Source: Paragorgia papillata
Taxonomy: Eukaryota; Cnidaria; Anthozoa; Scleralcyonacea; Coralliidae
Length of the DNA stretch: 64,000 nucleotides
Direction: 5' to 3'
Assembly (NCBI GenBank): GCA_035771165.1
Contig: JAWNZC010000469.1
Coordinates: 1,853,001 to 1,917,000 of the forward strand
The notes under the pieces are model-generated. The model was not told the origin of the DNA. It did no database searches and saw nothing but the letters and a program-made list of their open reading frames with translations. Both the position numbers and the translations under genes were made by a program. Below, piece by piece: positions 34,440-45,287 of this stretch. How positions within the stretch are numbered: position 1 is the stretch's first letter; every line of letters starts with the position of its first letter.

Positions 34440-36500
34440 CAGACAACTTCAGTTTTCAAAAATGATTTCTATATGAGCTTATTATATGGATAGTTTTTGA
34501 AGCCATTTAAAATATTCGCAGTACGTGTTTTATCAGATCTAAAACACACGGCTCGTGTTTTAAAGTGCTTATATCACTTGTGGGGTTTTAACGTATTTAA
34601 ATAGAGCAGAAAAAATCAGTTAATAAGTTATTTTGCCGTTTTTGATTTAGTCAAATAGTTCCTGACCTATTGGCTTCTGAACATGCCAATTCTCAAAAAT
34701 TTCCGTCGTTCATTTTAACACCTTGGGGGCCTGGGACTCAGGAACGCGTCAATTCAAAACAACTACGTTTCGGCTTATTGATTCACAAAAACACATATAT
34801 TTGACTGAAAAATCGAAATGTCGAGCTCACACCCGTTTTCCAGTACGCACAGAGTTCCAACTCATTCTCGTCCCCAGAGCCTCTCCCGTGCTGGCGCGCT
34901 GAAAAGGCTCTGGGGGAATCCAAACCGGACAACATGTCCCCTCACTTGAGTATCATGATAATCATCATTATCGGATGTTAAACTTGAACACATAAAGCTA
35001 AAATTCCTAGAGGGGTGTTGTGGCCGGGGTATGAGAGGTGGCACATTTTTCCGGAGGGTTTTTTAGGTTTATCACGTTTATGGTTTTGGTTAGGTTTAGG
35101 GTTTCCAGGGGGGTTGTGGTTAGGTTGGTGGTGTGGGGGTAGGGAATTCATTTTTCAAAATGATGATTATTGTCATTTCAAGGACATTTCACAAATGACG
35201 ATAATCATCATTTCGAGATGAGAGAATATGTTTGAACCGGAACACCAAGATTCTTTGGTGTTCTTTCTAAAGCGCATGCGTTTAAGTTCGCGGTTTGGGA
35301 GTTGGACACGAGATCATCGACAGTTGTTTGCATTTTGCAATATAATTTTCCTTTCGTTTTCGATTCTGGCGGTTTGGCTGTCTCGTATTGACTCGTTTGA
35401 CTTTGGAACAATTCTGATTGTGGTATATTCCGTTCGAAGAAGGTCCCTGCTGAGTGTAGCTCATCGCCGCGTTTATTCGGCGAAAACCTCAGGCAAATAG
35501 GTTCCCGTACAGACCTCGAACTCGGTTAATAAGCCTTTATTCATGAAAAAAATTCAAAAGAAATCAATACTTAATTAGTATTTAGAAATGGAAAGAAAAT
35601 TACGGCCAAATTTAGCAAACTTTTAGGTAGAGATAGAGATTCATTTGAGAAGCTAATTAAGCTCTATCCAACACTGGTTAGTGTTCTTCTTCCGATGTCT
35701 AAACACAGCCAAGCTGGTTACAAAAAAAAACACCCTCGAATTCGCCTCGTATTTTCAACCTGCTTGGCTGTCAGATTTAGAAATCGGAAGAGCACCGACT
35801 CGTGTTGGATATATTATACTCGTGTTGGGTGAGAAATTATGATTACAAACACGAAAGTCTGCCGCAGCAAAAGATTAGAAGAAAGTGGGTTGGGTAGAAA
35901 ACAACATTGTAAAAAGATTTTCATCTGCAAAAACAAAGTTATCTTCGTCGCAAGCACAGAACGCTACTTGGGTGTATGGCAATCACTAAAAATGAAGCAT
36001 GCGGTACTTGCAATTCAAGCACATTTAAAACTAAAAAAACACATTTCAATGACAGCGCTAGACCCACGTTTGCATATAATAAGCGAGACAATATAGTTTT
36101 TATATTTAATGTAAAAAATACAAAATTAATTATTTAATGTAAAAAATACATCAAAGAATTTCTAGTCTAAACGTAACTATACTGATAATATAACATAAGA
36201 TTTTATTACAAATCACAGAAGAAGTACAAACAGTGAAATAAAAGTAGTGTGCTGCGTAGGCAGTGTTGAAATACAGAGAGAAATATAGTAAGGGTTGAGT
36301 TCTGCCCAAATTATTGAACGTAGTTTTGTAACAGACGTTCGATGGACGTTACATATTACAGCAAGCTCGCAAACGTACCACATGCACTGTATGTATACGT
36401 ACAACTTATCATATCACTTTAACAACTACATCTCATATGCAAACGCTACCACTTAGGAGCACATATGACTATGAATTTACAACCTTAGCTCTCCATCTGA
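34440..36500. other. Non-coding interval in the CNOT1-like intron
   Basis: Contains two short hairpins: 35158-35213 (ATGATGATTATTGTCATTT and complement) and 35666-35810 (ATCCAACACTGG...CGTGTTGGAT, a MITE of about 145 bp). The overlapping frames at 35208-35500 on both strands look like chance. No exon recognised. Confidence 0.55.
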
Positions 36501-36573
36501 GCCTCAGTGGCTCAATGGTTAGAGTGTCTAACCGGTCATTAGAAGGTTGCAGGTTCGAACCCTGTCTGGGGCT
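36501..36573 (+). tRNA. tRNA-like gene, Thr(GGT)-like anticodon loop
   Basis: 73 nt fold as a full cloverleaf: 7-bp acceptor stem (GCCTCAG/CTGGGGC), D stem GCTC/GAGT, perfect 5-bp anticodon stem TCTAA/TTAGA with loop CCGGTCA, and T arm GCAGG-TTCGAAC-CCTGT. A and B boxes are present. Position 33 is C rather than U, the anticodon would be GGT, and no run of T follows closely. GGT is not the usual eukaryotic Thr anticodon, so this may be a tRNA pseudogene or the head of a SINE rather than a working tRNA. Confidence 0.5.
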
Positions 36574-36654
36574 CAGAAATCTTTTCTGAGTAATTGAGCT
36601 TGACGAACGTCCACCAAACGTCTGTTACATATTACACCAAGCTCGCAAACGTAC

Positions 36655-37122
36655 ACGCGTAAAAATCTCGCAAGTTGTTACAGCATTGTTGCCTGAACAA
36701 TGCTGTAACAACTTGTTGACATATGTGAACAACATTGATAAATGAACAACATTGTTCATCATTGTTTCAACAAGTTGTTACAGCTTGATGAAACAACAAC
36801 CGTTGTTCACGCATGTTGGAACAACCGAAGAACGTGTTGATACATCAACCATGTTCACCATTGTTGTTCATCGTTGTTATTTCGTCATGCTGTTACAACA
36901 TGTTGTATCATGTGCGAACAACATTGTTGGCTATAAAGATGTGCTGTTGGAACAACTTGTTCATGACTGTTGATTTATCCGGGAACAAGTTGTTCGAACC
37001 ATAAGTGAACAACTTGTTGACAACATTGTTCACGGCGAGCAGCACAACATTGTTCACGGCGAGCAGCACAACATTGTTCACGCCTGTTGACAACCGTGAA
37101 CAAGTTGTGCGTTTTTACGCGT
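36655..37122. mobile_element. MITE with ACGCGTAAAAA ends, GTAC target duplication
   Basis: 468 bp with ends ACGCGTAAAAA and its complement, flanked by GTAC on both sides (36651-36654, 37123-37126). A repeat copy without the insert lies at 36355-36415 (CGCAAACGTACCACATGCAC), giving a local empty site. The inside is made of ACAACTTGTT/AACAATGTTG palindromes and can fold extensively. Confidence 0.85.
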
Positions 37123-37574
37123 GTACCACATGCACTATACATGTATACGTACAACTTATCATGAACGTAGTTTTCTAACGTTTCGAGCGAAGGTCCTTCA
37201 TCAGAGAATAAGTACTCTGGATGTTTTTAACTAAATGTATAAGAAATGAAAATGAAGTTTGTCTTTTTGGAAGAACTCTTAAAATGATGAAGTAACTTCT
37301 TATACGGTTTTTCCAAATCTCACTTCGTTCTTGAGAAAATAAGATTTGTTTGATATGCGAATAACCCACTGCAGACGTCACACTGCACGAGTTTATTGTA
37401 AAATTACCAGTGTGACGTATGCAGTGGAAATTACATAAATAGAATTTTTTTGTCTCTATTTTCTCTTAAAATACTGATTTGTTTGAGATGCTATATCAAA
37501 CACTCGGAAGAGTGTCTCACCATGCACTCATGCAGGATATAATAATCATCATCGATAATCATCATCCTAATTAT

Positions 37575-38100
37575 TATATCCTAATGCTAATCCTACTCAT
37601 AATCTTAACCTTATTGCTAATCCTACTCATAATCCTAATCTTATTGCTAATCCTACTCATAATCTTAATCTTATTGCTACTCGAACTCATAATCTTAATC
37701 TTATTGCTAATCCTACTCATAATCTTAACCTTATTGCTAATCCTACTCATAATCCTAATCTTATTGCTAATCCTACTCATAATCTTAATCTTATTGCTAA
37801 TCCTACTCCTACTCATAATCTTAACCTTATTGCTAATCCTAATTCTACTCATAATCTTAATCTTATTGCTAATCCTACTCATAATCTTAACCTTATTGCT
37901 AATCCTACTCATAATCTTAACCTTATTGCTAATCCTACTCATAATCTTAACCTTATTGCTAATCCTAATCATAATCTTAACCTTATTGCTAATCCTACTC
38001 ATAATCTTAACCTTATTGCTAATCCTACTCATAATCTTAACCTTATTGCTAATCCTACTCCTACTCATAATCTTATTGCTAATCCTACTCTTAGCCAGAT
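37575..38100 (+). repeat. 30-bp tandem repeat
   Basis: About 17 copies of a 30-bp unit (ATCCTACTCATAATCTTAAC plus CTTATTGCTA), with a few shortened units. Because 30 is a multiple of three, both strands stay open and give hydrophobic or Lys/Ser-rich phantom proteins. Confidence 0.95.
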
Positions 38101-38162
38101 TGCAATAATGCAATTCTAACGCCAATGAAAACCTTAACCCCAGAACCACCATATTCCATACC

Positions 38163-38825
38163 TCTTCTTGAGCTTTTTTGAGCTCTTCAATATATAGGGG
38201 TTTAATATTGCAAAGGTTTACAGACTATAGACTAAGACCCCGTTTACACGATGCCGGTACAATTTGAAAACGGAACAAAATCATGCTGGTGTGTAAATAC
38301 AGGCCAAAAAGTCTTGCGTTTACACGATGCCGGTACAATTTGAAAACGGAACAAAATCATGCTGGTGTGTAAATACAGGCCAAAAAGTCTTGCGTTTACA
38401 CGGTGCCGGTATAATATAATGACGGATTAGCATGTGACTATTCTCTTCCATGAGAATTGAGAAGACTTTGTGAATACTGCTGACCCGAATACTGTGGTCG
38501 TATATATCGTGATTACCGTCATCAGACTGTTACGGCACGGGCGTTTACACGATACCGGTTAGTGTTGCGTTTTCATTTCATGCCATCAAGGAACCCGTCT
38601 TCATTTTGTGCCGTTTTCATGTCATTTTTGTACCGGCATCGTGTAAACGAGGTCTTAGAGCATAAAGTAATGCGGTAGAGTGTAATGGAAAAGAAGGGAA
38701 ACGCGGTTTTCCTCATTGTCCATTACACTACCGCATTACTCTATGCTCTATAGTCTACTAAACCCCCTGCAAAGGCTGCAATATTAAACCCCCATATACT
38801 GAAGAGCTCAAAAAAGCTCAAGAAG
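38163..38825. mobile_element. Nested MITEs (three palindromes)
   Basis: An outer element has arms at 38163-38232 and about 38749-38825 (CTTCTTGAGCTTTTTTGAGC and complement). Inside it are two others. 38233-38657 has ends TAAGACCCCGTTTACACGAT and complement and an internal 67-bp tandem duplication. 38658-38748 is a hairpin (GAGCATAAAGTAATGCGGTA and complement). The order of nesting gives relative ages. Confidence 0.8.
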
Positions 38826-38865
38826 CCTCTGCGGAGGAGAGAGATTCCATACAATAAAGTACCTA

Positions 38866-39179
38866 TTAGTAAAATACTTCTATTTCAGTTGGAGTAAAGT
38901 TGAAACTTCCAGCCAGAAGAGATTTGGTTTGTTCAGTGTCATATTGGTATCCTGTGGGTGGTTGATACGTGTAGTCAAGGTTGGAGTATGATTGTTGATT
39001 GTGATTGGCGTTATTACTGATGTGGAAATCATGACCTCCACCAAAGGTTGGTCCGTAGCCAGGATGGCTGTAGATTGCATTTTCATGGTATCTATAAACC
39101 ACTGATCTAAATGGTGGCAAGTTGTCTTTATTTTGTAGCGAGAACAAAAAGGAGGAGTTGGACTGTTTCCATTCTAGAC
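38866..39179 (-). CDS. TRIM-TLDc copy D, exon 3 (C-terminal half of TLDc, stop)
   Basis: Acceptor TTATTTAAG, phase 1 entry, 104 codons plus stop. It encodes FLFSLQNKDNLPPF, GPTFGGGHDF and FTPTEIEVFY. It is the most diverged of the four exon 3 copies. Confidence 0.82.
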
Positions 39180-39474
39180 CTTAAATAAGATATAAAATGT
39201 TTACTCAATAACAATCTGTTCTATTTGAGTTTTTTTACAGGTGTACTCAATGACAAACACATCCCAGATTTATTAAATATATACTGATCTTAATTGTTCT
39301 AAAAGCCTGCTGCAGACTTATTTTGTTATTTAAACAGATTTCTTGCTAACATTCCTCTAAGAACAAAACTCATCAAGGTAAAACATGGAGAAAAGTTTGG
39401 ATGTTAAGCAATTTTGCTTGGCTTACTGTGTCTGTAAAATTATTTAAAAAAATTCCATTTTCTAAATCATTTAC

Positions 39475-39720
39475 CTCCCCAAATCTGGTCTGTGTATCCA
39501 CCACAAATATAATCTCCAACTTTCACTAAAGTCACTGTAGGTCCTTTATTGTCACAACATCTGTGAAAATCGTTTGCACCCCATCCATCTCTGGTAGCTC
39601 GATAACAAAGACGCCATTGAAAATGATTATCCAACCATTCATTCATTTGATTTTTATAATTATTTTTCCCTTTCAGAATGATGGAGTCACTCAATAAATG
39701 ACGAGGTATAGGATGATCAG
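39475..39720 (-). CDS. TRIM-TLDc copy D, exon 2 (N-terminal half of TLDc)
   Basis: Acceptor CTTTTTTTAG, donor GGGGAG/GTAAAT, phase 1 on both sides. It encodes FQWRLCYRATRDGW, DFHRCC, NKGPTVTLVKVG and GGYTDQIWG. The residues before it (ADHPIPRHLLSDSIIL) resemble the canonical TLDc start better than copies B and C do. Confidence 0.83.
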
Positions 39721-39976
39721 CTAAAAAAAGTTACACATAATTAATTTAAACAATCTTTAAGTTTATCTCATCAACTGTTTTTAATCATCAGTATATTTCC
39801 AGCCAGTACTTTTCCAAATTTTGTTCAGAATCATTACACACCATATCTCCTCTACTAACCCCCCCCCCCCCCCCACCACCACCACCAATTACACCCTCCT
39901 TCTAGTAACCCTCTACTAAATGAAAAAAATTAAGCCCACCCTACATTAAAGCCCCCAACACACACCATTGTCTACT

Positions 39977-40161
39977 CAACAAATAGATTCCATTTTGCAG
40001 TTGTCTGTTCAGTTATAGATGCACAGATGACGTCAAAACGTGGCAAGAACAAAAACGTGGCCCACGAGACGCAGTCGAGTCACTGATGTTCTTACCACGT
40101 TGTGACGTCTTCTGTGGATCTATAACTGAACAAACAACAAAAAAATGGAATCTATTTGTTT
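39977..40161. mobile_element. Palindromic MITE in intron 1 of copy D
   Basis: The ends AACAAATAGATTCCATTTT and complement form arms of about 70 bp with an imperfect centre. It is non-coding and lies in the intron between exons 1 and 2 of copy D. Confidence 0.8.
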
Positions 40162-40424
40162 TATACAATAAAAATTTAAAAGGTTTTTGTCGAAACTCTT
40201 TCCGGATTTTGGGGCATGAAGAAGGAAAAAAGTAAGTCAGCTGATGTGATCTGACGTGATCCATGTCTCTGTCCTCTAATAGATCATGGCCAACAACCAA
40301 TGAAAACACGCATAGCAACCAGGGTATTGTCTACAATAACTTCATTAATAGAAAATCAGTTACAGAGTTTCCCTCACTCTGACTTAGAAAATTAACTAAG
40401 CACCTTACAACTAATAAACACCCT

Positions 40425-41570
40425 TTCTCTAATAAGCCCCCTCCCTCTAATAAGCCACCACTCCCTCTAATAAGCCACCCCTCCCTCTAATTATCCCCTC
40501 CCCCTCTAATAAGCCACCCCTCCCTCTAATAAGCCACCCCTCCCTCTAATAAGCTCCCTCCCTCTAATAAGCCACCCCTCCCTCTAATAAGCCCCCTCCC
40601 CCTCTAATAAGCCACCCCTCCCTCTAATAAGCCCCCCTCTAATAAGCCACCCTCACTCTAATAAGCCCCTCCCCCTCTAATAACCCCTCCCTCTAATAAG
40701 CCGCCCCTCCCTCTAATAACCCCCCTCCCTCTAATAAGCCCCCTCCCCTCTAATAAGTCACCCCTCCCTCTAATAACCCCCTCCCTCTAATAACCCCCCT
40801 CCCTCTAACAAGCCCCTCCCTCTAATAACCCCCATCCCTCTAATAAGCCCCCTCCCTCTAATAAGTCCCCTCCCTCTAATAAGCCCCCTCCCTCTAACAA
40901 GCCCCTCCCTCTAATAATCCCCCTCCCTCTAATAACCCCCCTCCCTCTAATAATCCCCCTCCCTCTAATAACCCCCCTCCCTCTAATAAGCCCTCTCCCT
41001 CTAATAAGCCCCCTCCCTCTAATAAGCCCCCTCCCTCTAACAAGCCCCTCCCTCTAATAACCCCCCTCCCTCTAATAATCCCCCTCCCTCTAATAACCCC
41101 CCTCCCTCTAATAACCCCCCTCCCTCTAATAAGCCCTCTCCCTCTAATAAGCCCCCTCTCTCTAATAAGCCACCTACCTCTAATAACCCCCTCCCTCTAA
41201 TAAGCCCCTCCCTCTAATAAGCCACCCCTCCCTCTAATAAGCCCCCTCCCTCTAATAACCCCCCTCCCTCTAATAAGCCCTTTCCTCTAATAAGCCCCCT
41301 GCCCTCTAATAAGCCATCCCTCCCTCTAATAAGCCCCCCCCCCTCTGGTAAGCCACCCCTCCCCTGTAATAAGCCACCCCTCCCTCTAATAAGCCCCCCT
41401 CCCTCTAATAACCACCATCCCTCTAAGAAGCCCCTCTCCCTTTAATAAGCACCCCTCCCTCTAATAAGCCCATCCCTCTAATAAGCCCCTCCCCCTCTAA
41501 TAAGCCACCCCTCCCTCTAATAAGCCCCTCCCCCTCTAATAAGCCACCCCTCCCTCTAATAAGTTCCCTC
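40425..41570 (+). repeat. CCCTCCCTCTAATAAGCC minisatellite, about 1.15 kb
   Basis: Some 70 copies of a 15-18-bp unit (CCCTCCCTCTAATAAGCC and CCCCTCCCTCTAATAA) fill most of intron 1 of copy D, ending 35 bp from the donor of exon 1. Confidence 0.95.
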
Positions 41571-41605
41571 TTGACAACAGTAATCATGTCATTCTATGAC
41601 CTTAC

Positions 41606-42731
41606 CTATTTCTCCCAATTTCTCCAGAATATCATCAACATCCAAGTCATCTATTTTCTTGCTTTCATATTCAATCTTGCCATCATGCACAGGCTTCAAA
41701 TTCTTTGGACTCTCATTCTTGACATGTTCAATATTTTCTTCAATCATCTTCTGAGAGGAAAGTACTTCTTCAATGCTGCCTTTCTCCAAAAGACTCCTTG
41801 GTAGACCAACTGAACTATTCACCTTATCAACATAACTCTTTATGCCATCCTGTTGTTTGCTCAGATCTGTGTGCATTTCATTATAAATCTTGTCTACTTC
41901 GTTAATCATAAGCTGAGCTCTCTCGTCTAGCATCTCCGCGACTTTTTTCAAGATGTCTTCTTTCTGTTGAGTGATTCTGGCCTTGACCTTCTTGGCGTTC
42001 TCTTCAAGGAAGTGTGTGACCTTGCTGATGGCTTCCAGTGCTTCCTTGGCCTCAGATAACTTCTCGTCTAGAGTGGCACAGCCTGATCGTAATGCTTCTC
42101 TTTGTTTTTCAGCTACTTCGTCAACCGAGAGACATGAATGATTTTGTTTCATGTGATTCAAGACCGTACAATGACTACAGATCAGTTCTTTGCATGTCTC
42201 GCAATAGAACTCAAGGGTCTTGTTGTCATGTTTCTTGCAGTAAAGTTTTGCTCTGATCTTGGCTTCGTTCTCAGGTTGACTCAACTCGTTTATTGATAAC
42301 ACAGTGTGTTTCTTGAGGGCTTGCCACATTTCGTGAGACGCGAGACATTTTTCGCACATGAACACCTCACAAGTTGTACATCGGCTAACGGCTGGCTCTT
42401 GGCAATGAGAACATTGCGAAACCTTTGCTTGTCGTTGAATCGCCATGACGTCTAACATATTTCTGATAAAATGACTGCTCGCCATTCCTGCTACTTCATC
42501 TTTTGGTTTCAGATTAAATTCTGACCGACATGTCGGACAATTGAATACTTCAATCTCTTTACCAGCTGCTTCCTCACGATGGCGTTTTACAAACTTCTCT
42601 AAACAGATTTTGCAGAAAGAATGAAAGCAAGGCAGTGTTCGTGGTTCGTTCAAAGTTTCTAAGCAAATGGAACATGTGAGTAAGGATTCTAGTTCATCAA
42701 CTGGAACGGCGTCGGTTGGAGAAGTAGCCAT
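41606..42731 (-). CDS. TRIM-TLDc copy D, exon 1 (RING, two B-boxes, coiled coil)
   Basis: ATG at 42731, donor AATAG/GTAAGG after 41606: exactly 1126 nt and phase 1, as in copy B. RING ligands are C20, C23, C35, H37, C40, C43, C65, C68; B-box 1 runs from C107 (CSHCQEPAVSRCTTCEVFMC) and B-box 2 from C165; the coiled coil spans about 200-345. The first 105 residues are almost identical to copy B, but the coiled coil has diverged strongly (for example ALRSGCATLDEKLSEAKEAL). Joined with 39720-39475 and 39179-38866 it gives 561 residues. The gene sits inside the largest CNOT1-like intron, same strand. Confidence 0.86.
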
Positions 42732-43200
42732 TGTAGACAACGTTTTCTTGAAAAAGTGTAGTAGTTTCTTGTAATCTTAATCAGCAAGAGAAACTGGAAA
42801 TCGTTTGACTCAGTTCTGGTCTTGGAAATCTTTCTTTCGGTTTCACAATAGTCAATTCTCGGTAAATGGTAATATGATTCCTTATTTCACGGTAAACTAT
42901 GTAATATCCTGCTGTGATTGGTATTTCCGGTTTATATTTCCATATTTAAATATTATAGTCTGATATATATTATTTCATTAGAGGAGTCCGCCCTGGCTTT
43001 TACCACCAGTACACGCGTCTAAACAATATGCCCTAGCAACGCGACCAAGTACAAAAGCTTTGATTTTATCCCCCAATCTAATGTGCAAAGCAAGGCGATA
43101 TAACATGAGAGGTTTTATTTACATGTGCGATTACACTTAAAGATGCATTCAACGATGTGATTTATTCCTGCATTTCATTATGTTAAACACCGCAATACCC
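42732..43200 (-). promoter_or_regulatory. Upstream region of TRIM-TLDc copy D
   Basis: Inverted counterpart of the region before copy B (about 6660-7147), including the sequence around the start and the stretch around 42880-42935. Conservation outside the coding exon suggests promoter/5' UTR content or recent gene conversion. Confidence 0.45.
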
Positions 43201-43210
43201 AGGGGGCAAA

Positions 43211-43609
43211 CTAAGCTTGGGCGGTTTGGATTAAAATAAAAACCGCCAAACCGTCCGACTCTAAACCGGTTAAACCGTAAAACCGGTTTTTCAAAAGTTC
43301 AGAACTAACGCAATTTCAAATTTTTAATAGCGCTGGACGTCATAATTTGGCTGTATAATTATAAATGACTGCATAAATCACGGCAAAATATTGAACAAAA
43401 AACGAACGTTCAGCGAAAACGTTTGCTAACGTTAATTTTATTTTGCTTTTCTCATCTTTAATAGTAACAATTTTAAGAACTAAACAAAATTATACATTGT
43501 AACATTGTAATAAATAATGACGGTTTTCCGGTTTTTCTAAAAGCTAAACCGAAAAAACCGGTTTAATAATAAAACCGAAAAGAACCGGTAAACCGCCCAA
43601 CCTTAGGGT
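43211..43609. mobile_element. MITE rich in AAACCGG motifs
   Basis: The ends CTAAGCTTGGGCGGTTTGG and a diverged complement (near 43585-43609, CCGCCCAACCTTAG) form imperfect terminal inverted repeats of about 80 bp. The inside is non-coding. Confidence 0.65.
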
Positions 43610-43678
43610 AAACCGCCCAACCTTAGGGCAAACCGCTATTTTTTGGGAAACTTGAAATTGCCGTGTCTATTGATGCCG

Positions 43679-43708
43679 CACGAACGAACGAACGAACGAA
43701 CGAACGAA
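43679..43708 (+). repeat. (GAAC)n microsatellite
   Basis: About seven uninterrupted copies of the tetranucleotide GAAC. Confidence 0.95.
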
Positions 43709-43854
43709 CAGGCTGCACAATTTAAGCTTTGGTCAGTGGTTAGATCTTTGCTTAAAGTTGGGGAAATTTTTTTCCGAGTATCAATTCGAAGTGAAACTTT
43801 TTGAAAACTTAGAAAACGATACTCGTGCAAGTAAACAATGATATGTTTCATTAC

Positions 43855-44039
43855 CTTTTCTTTCTTGGATGGGGAATCTTTAAATGTCTTTAGCATTTCC
43901 AGCACTTCATCGATAGTCATTGTTGGGTTAGGAGGTTGATTGTAGATCTTTTGGAAATACGAGTTAGCTTCAGCTTCGACATCTCCTGGAAATGATTGGC
44001 TTACCCCAGGTAAGACAGCTGTAATATCACCAGCCGCAG
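43855..44039 (-). CDS. CNOT1: CNOT1-like exon, first of four (TTP-binding domain start)
   Basis: Acceptor TTGACGTAG, donor AAAAG/GTAATG; 185 nt. It encodes DVEAEANSYFQKIYNQPPNP and MTIDEVLEMLKTFKDS, the start of the CNOT1 TTP-binding MIF4G-like domain. CNOT1 is the scaffold of the CCR4-NOT deadenylase in the cytoplasm; this domain recruits tristetraprolin and other adaptors to target mRNAs. The next exon is 9.6 kb away at 34294 because copy D, MITEs and satellites fill the intron. Upstream exons were not recognised to the right. Confidence 0.85.
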
Positions 44040-44070
44040 CTACGTCAAGAAAAACACAATTATTAGAAAT

Positions 44071-44712
44071 CTATTCCTTCACCAGATGCGCCTCTGGTGT
44101 TCAGCAAGGTTCGTTCGCAGAACCTTTTGTTGCTAGTGCCGGGAGAGGGCTCTCCCGGCTTGCCAACGGTTGCTCCACCGTTGTTGCTCCGTCTACTCTG
44201 TAGGAGGAGTAAGCTGTGAGCACAGACGCCGTGAGTCTTGCTTAGCCTTCATTCTTCTTACTGCTCGAACAGCGCAATCGACACGCCACTCCCTTTGCAC
44301 GGGAGTTTGTAGCCTCTGCAACTGCCAACGGATGCGCCTCCGTTGTTACTTGGTCATTAGCTAACAGACTCACCTCTGTTATTCGCGTGGTGGTGCAAGC
44401 GCCAATCCACATGCCTCCTGCCCTGGAGTTTGAAGCCTCCGCAACTGCTAACGGTTGCGCCTCAGTTAGGTAATGTTTATCACGTCGGTGCGTCTTCTAC
44501 ACCTCTCCCACTTCCCACTGTAATCTTGGAGCCTCTCTATTCCTTCACCAGATGCGCCTCTGGTGTTCAGCAAGGTTCGTTCGCATGCAGAACCTTTTGT
44601 TGCTAGCGCCGGGAGAGGGCTCTCCAGGCTTGCCAACGGTTGTTCCACCGTTGTTGCTCCGTCTACTCTGTAGAAGGAGTAAGCTGTGAGCACAGACGCC
44701 GTGAGTCTTGCT
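44071..44712. repeat. Direct repeat pair with GC-rich units
   Basis: 44071-44242 and 44537-44712 are near-identical copies (CTATTCCTTCACCAGATGCG...GTGAGTCTTGCT). The sequence between contains further related units (AACTGCCAACGGATGCGCC). No gene is recognised; the minus-strand frame at 44466-44723 is probably chance. Confidence 0.8.
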
Positions 44713-44759
44713 CTCCCTGGCATGCCAGGTGATACATTAATTTGTTAGCTAATTTGTAT

Positions 44760-45280
44760 TGTACGTTGTCTTCCTGTGTCAATTTATGTTGCTTTCATAA
44801 CCTAACTGTTCTATCTTAGACAGGATATTACTTGAACTCTCGCGGCCTTGCTGGCCGGGTGATCTGCATTGCATTTGGCGTCCAGTGTTATGCTTTAACT
44901 TTGCAGTGTGTGGCAGCGTCTGCTGCAGCTGTTTCCTACGCCTTTTCTATAGGTTCAGGTTTGTGCAGCCACATCATGGGTGAGTACTTGTATTATTTAC
45001 TTTCTTTCTCCACTAGGCTAGTAGTGTGAACCGTAATCCCCTGGTTGAGAGGAGTTTCTCGGTCGCGCAGGAACACCACTATTACCTAAATGAGTAGGAT
45101 CGCGCTTCGTGTGCCAGCACCAGACTGGTCTGCCAGGCCTTGGCGACTCGCTAGCTTGGTGGTGTAATGATTGCCGGCCCGAGATGCCCACCGGGGATTG
45201 CGACCCTCCAAACTTAGTACTGTGTACGTCTATTACCAACTTTATCCATGTGCATCCTTGTATCTCGTTACTACACAGCG
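44760..45280. other. Unannotated interval
   Basis: No coding or RNA gene supported. A stretch at 45105-45200 (GCCAGGCCTTGGCGACTCGC...) has a loosely tRNA-like look, but no cloverleaf could be drawn. Confidence 0.35.
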
Positions 45281-45287
45281 CTGTTAT

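Noticed and set aside
35208..35500. Overlapping 60-90-residue frames on both strands
   Set aside because: No domain, splice or promoter support; mutual antisense openness is typical of chance.
37479..38152. 209-residue Leu/Ile-rich frame resembling a membrane protein, and a Lys/Ser-rich antisense frame
   Set aside because: A 30-bp tandem repeat keeps all frames open; the hydrophobic pattern simply repeats every ten residues.
40425..41570. CRISPR array or telomeric repeat
   Set aside because: Units of 15-18 bp are directly adjacent without spacers and are not the TTAGGG type.
45100..45200. tRNA-like stretch
   Set aside because: No acceptor or T-arm pairing could be drawn.
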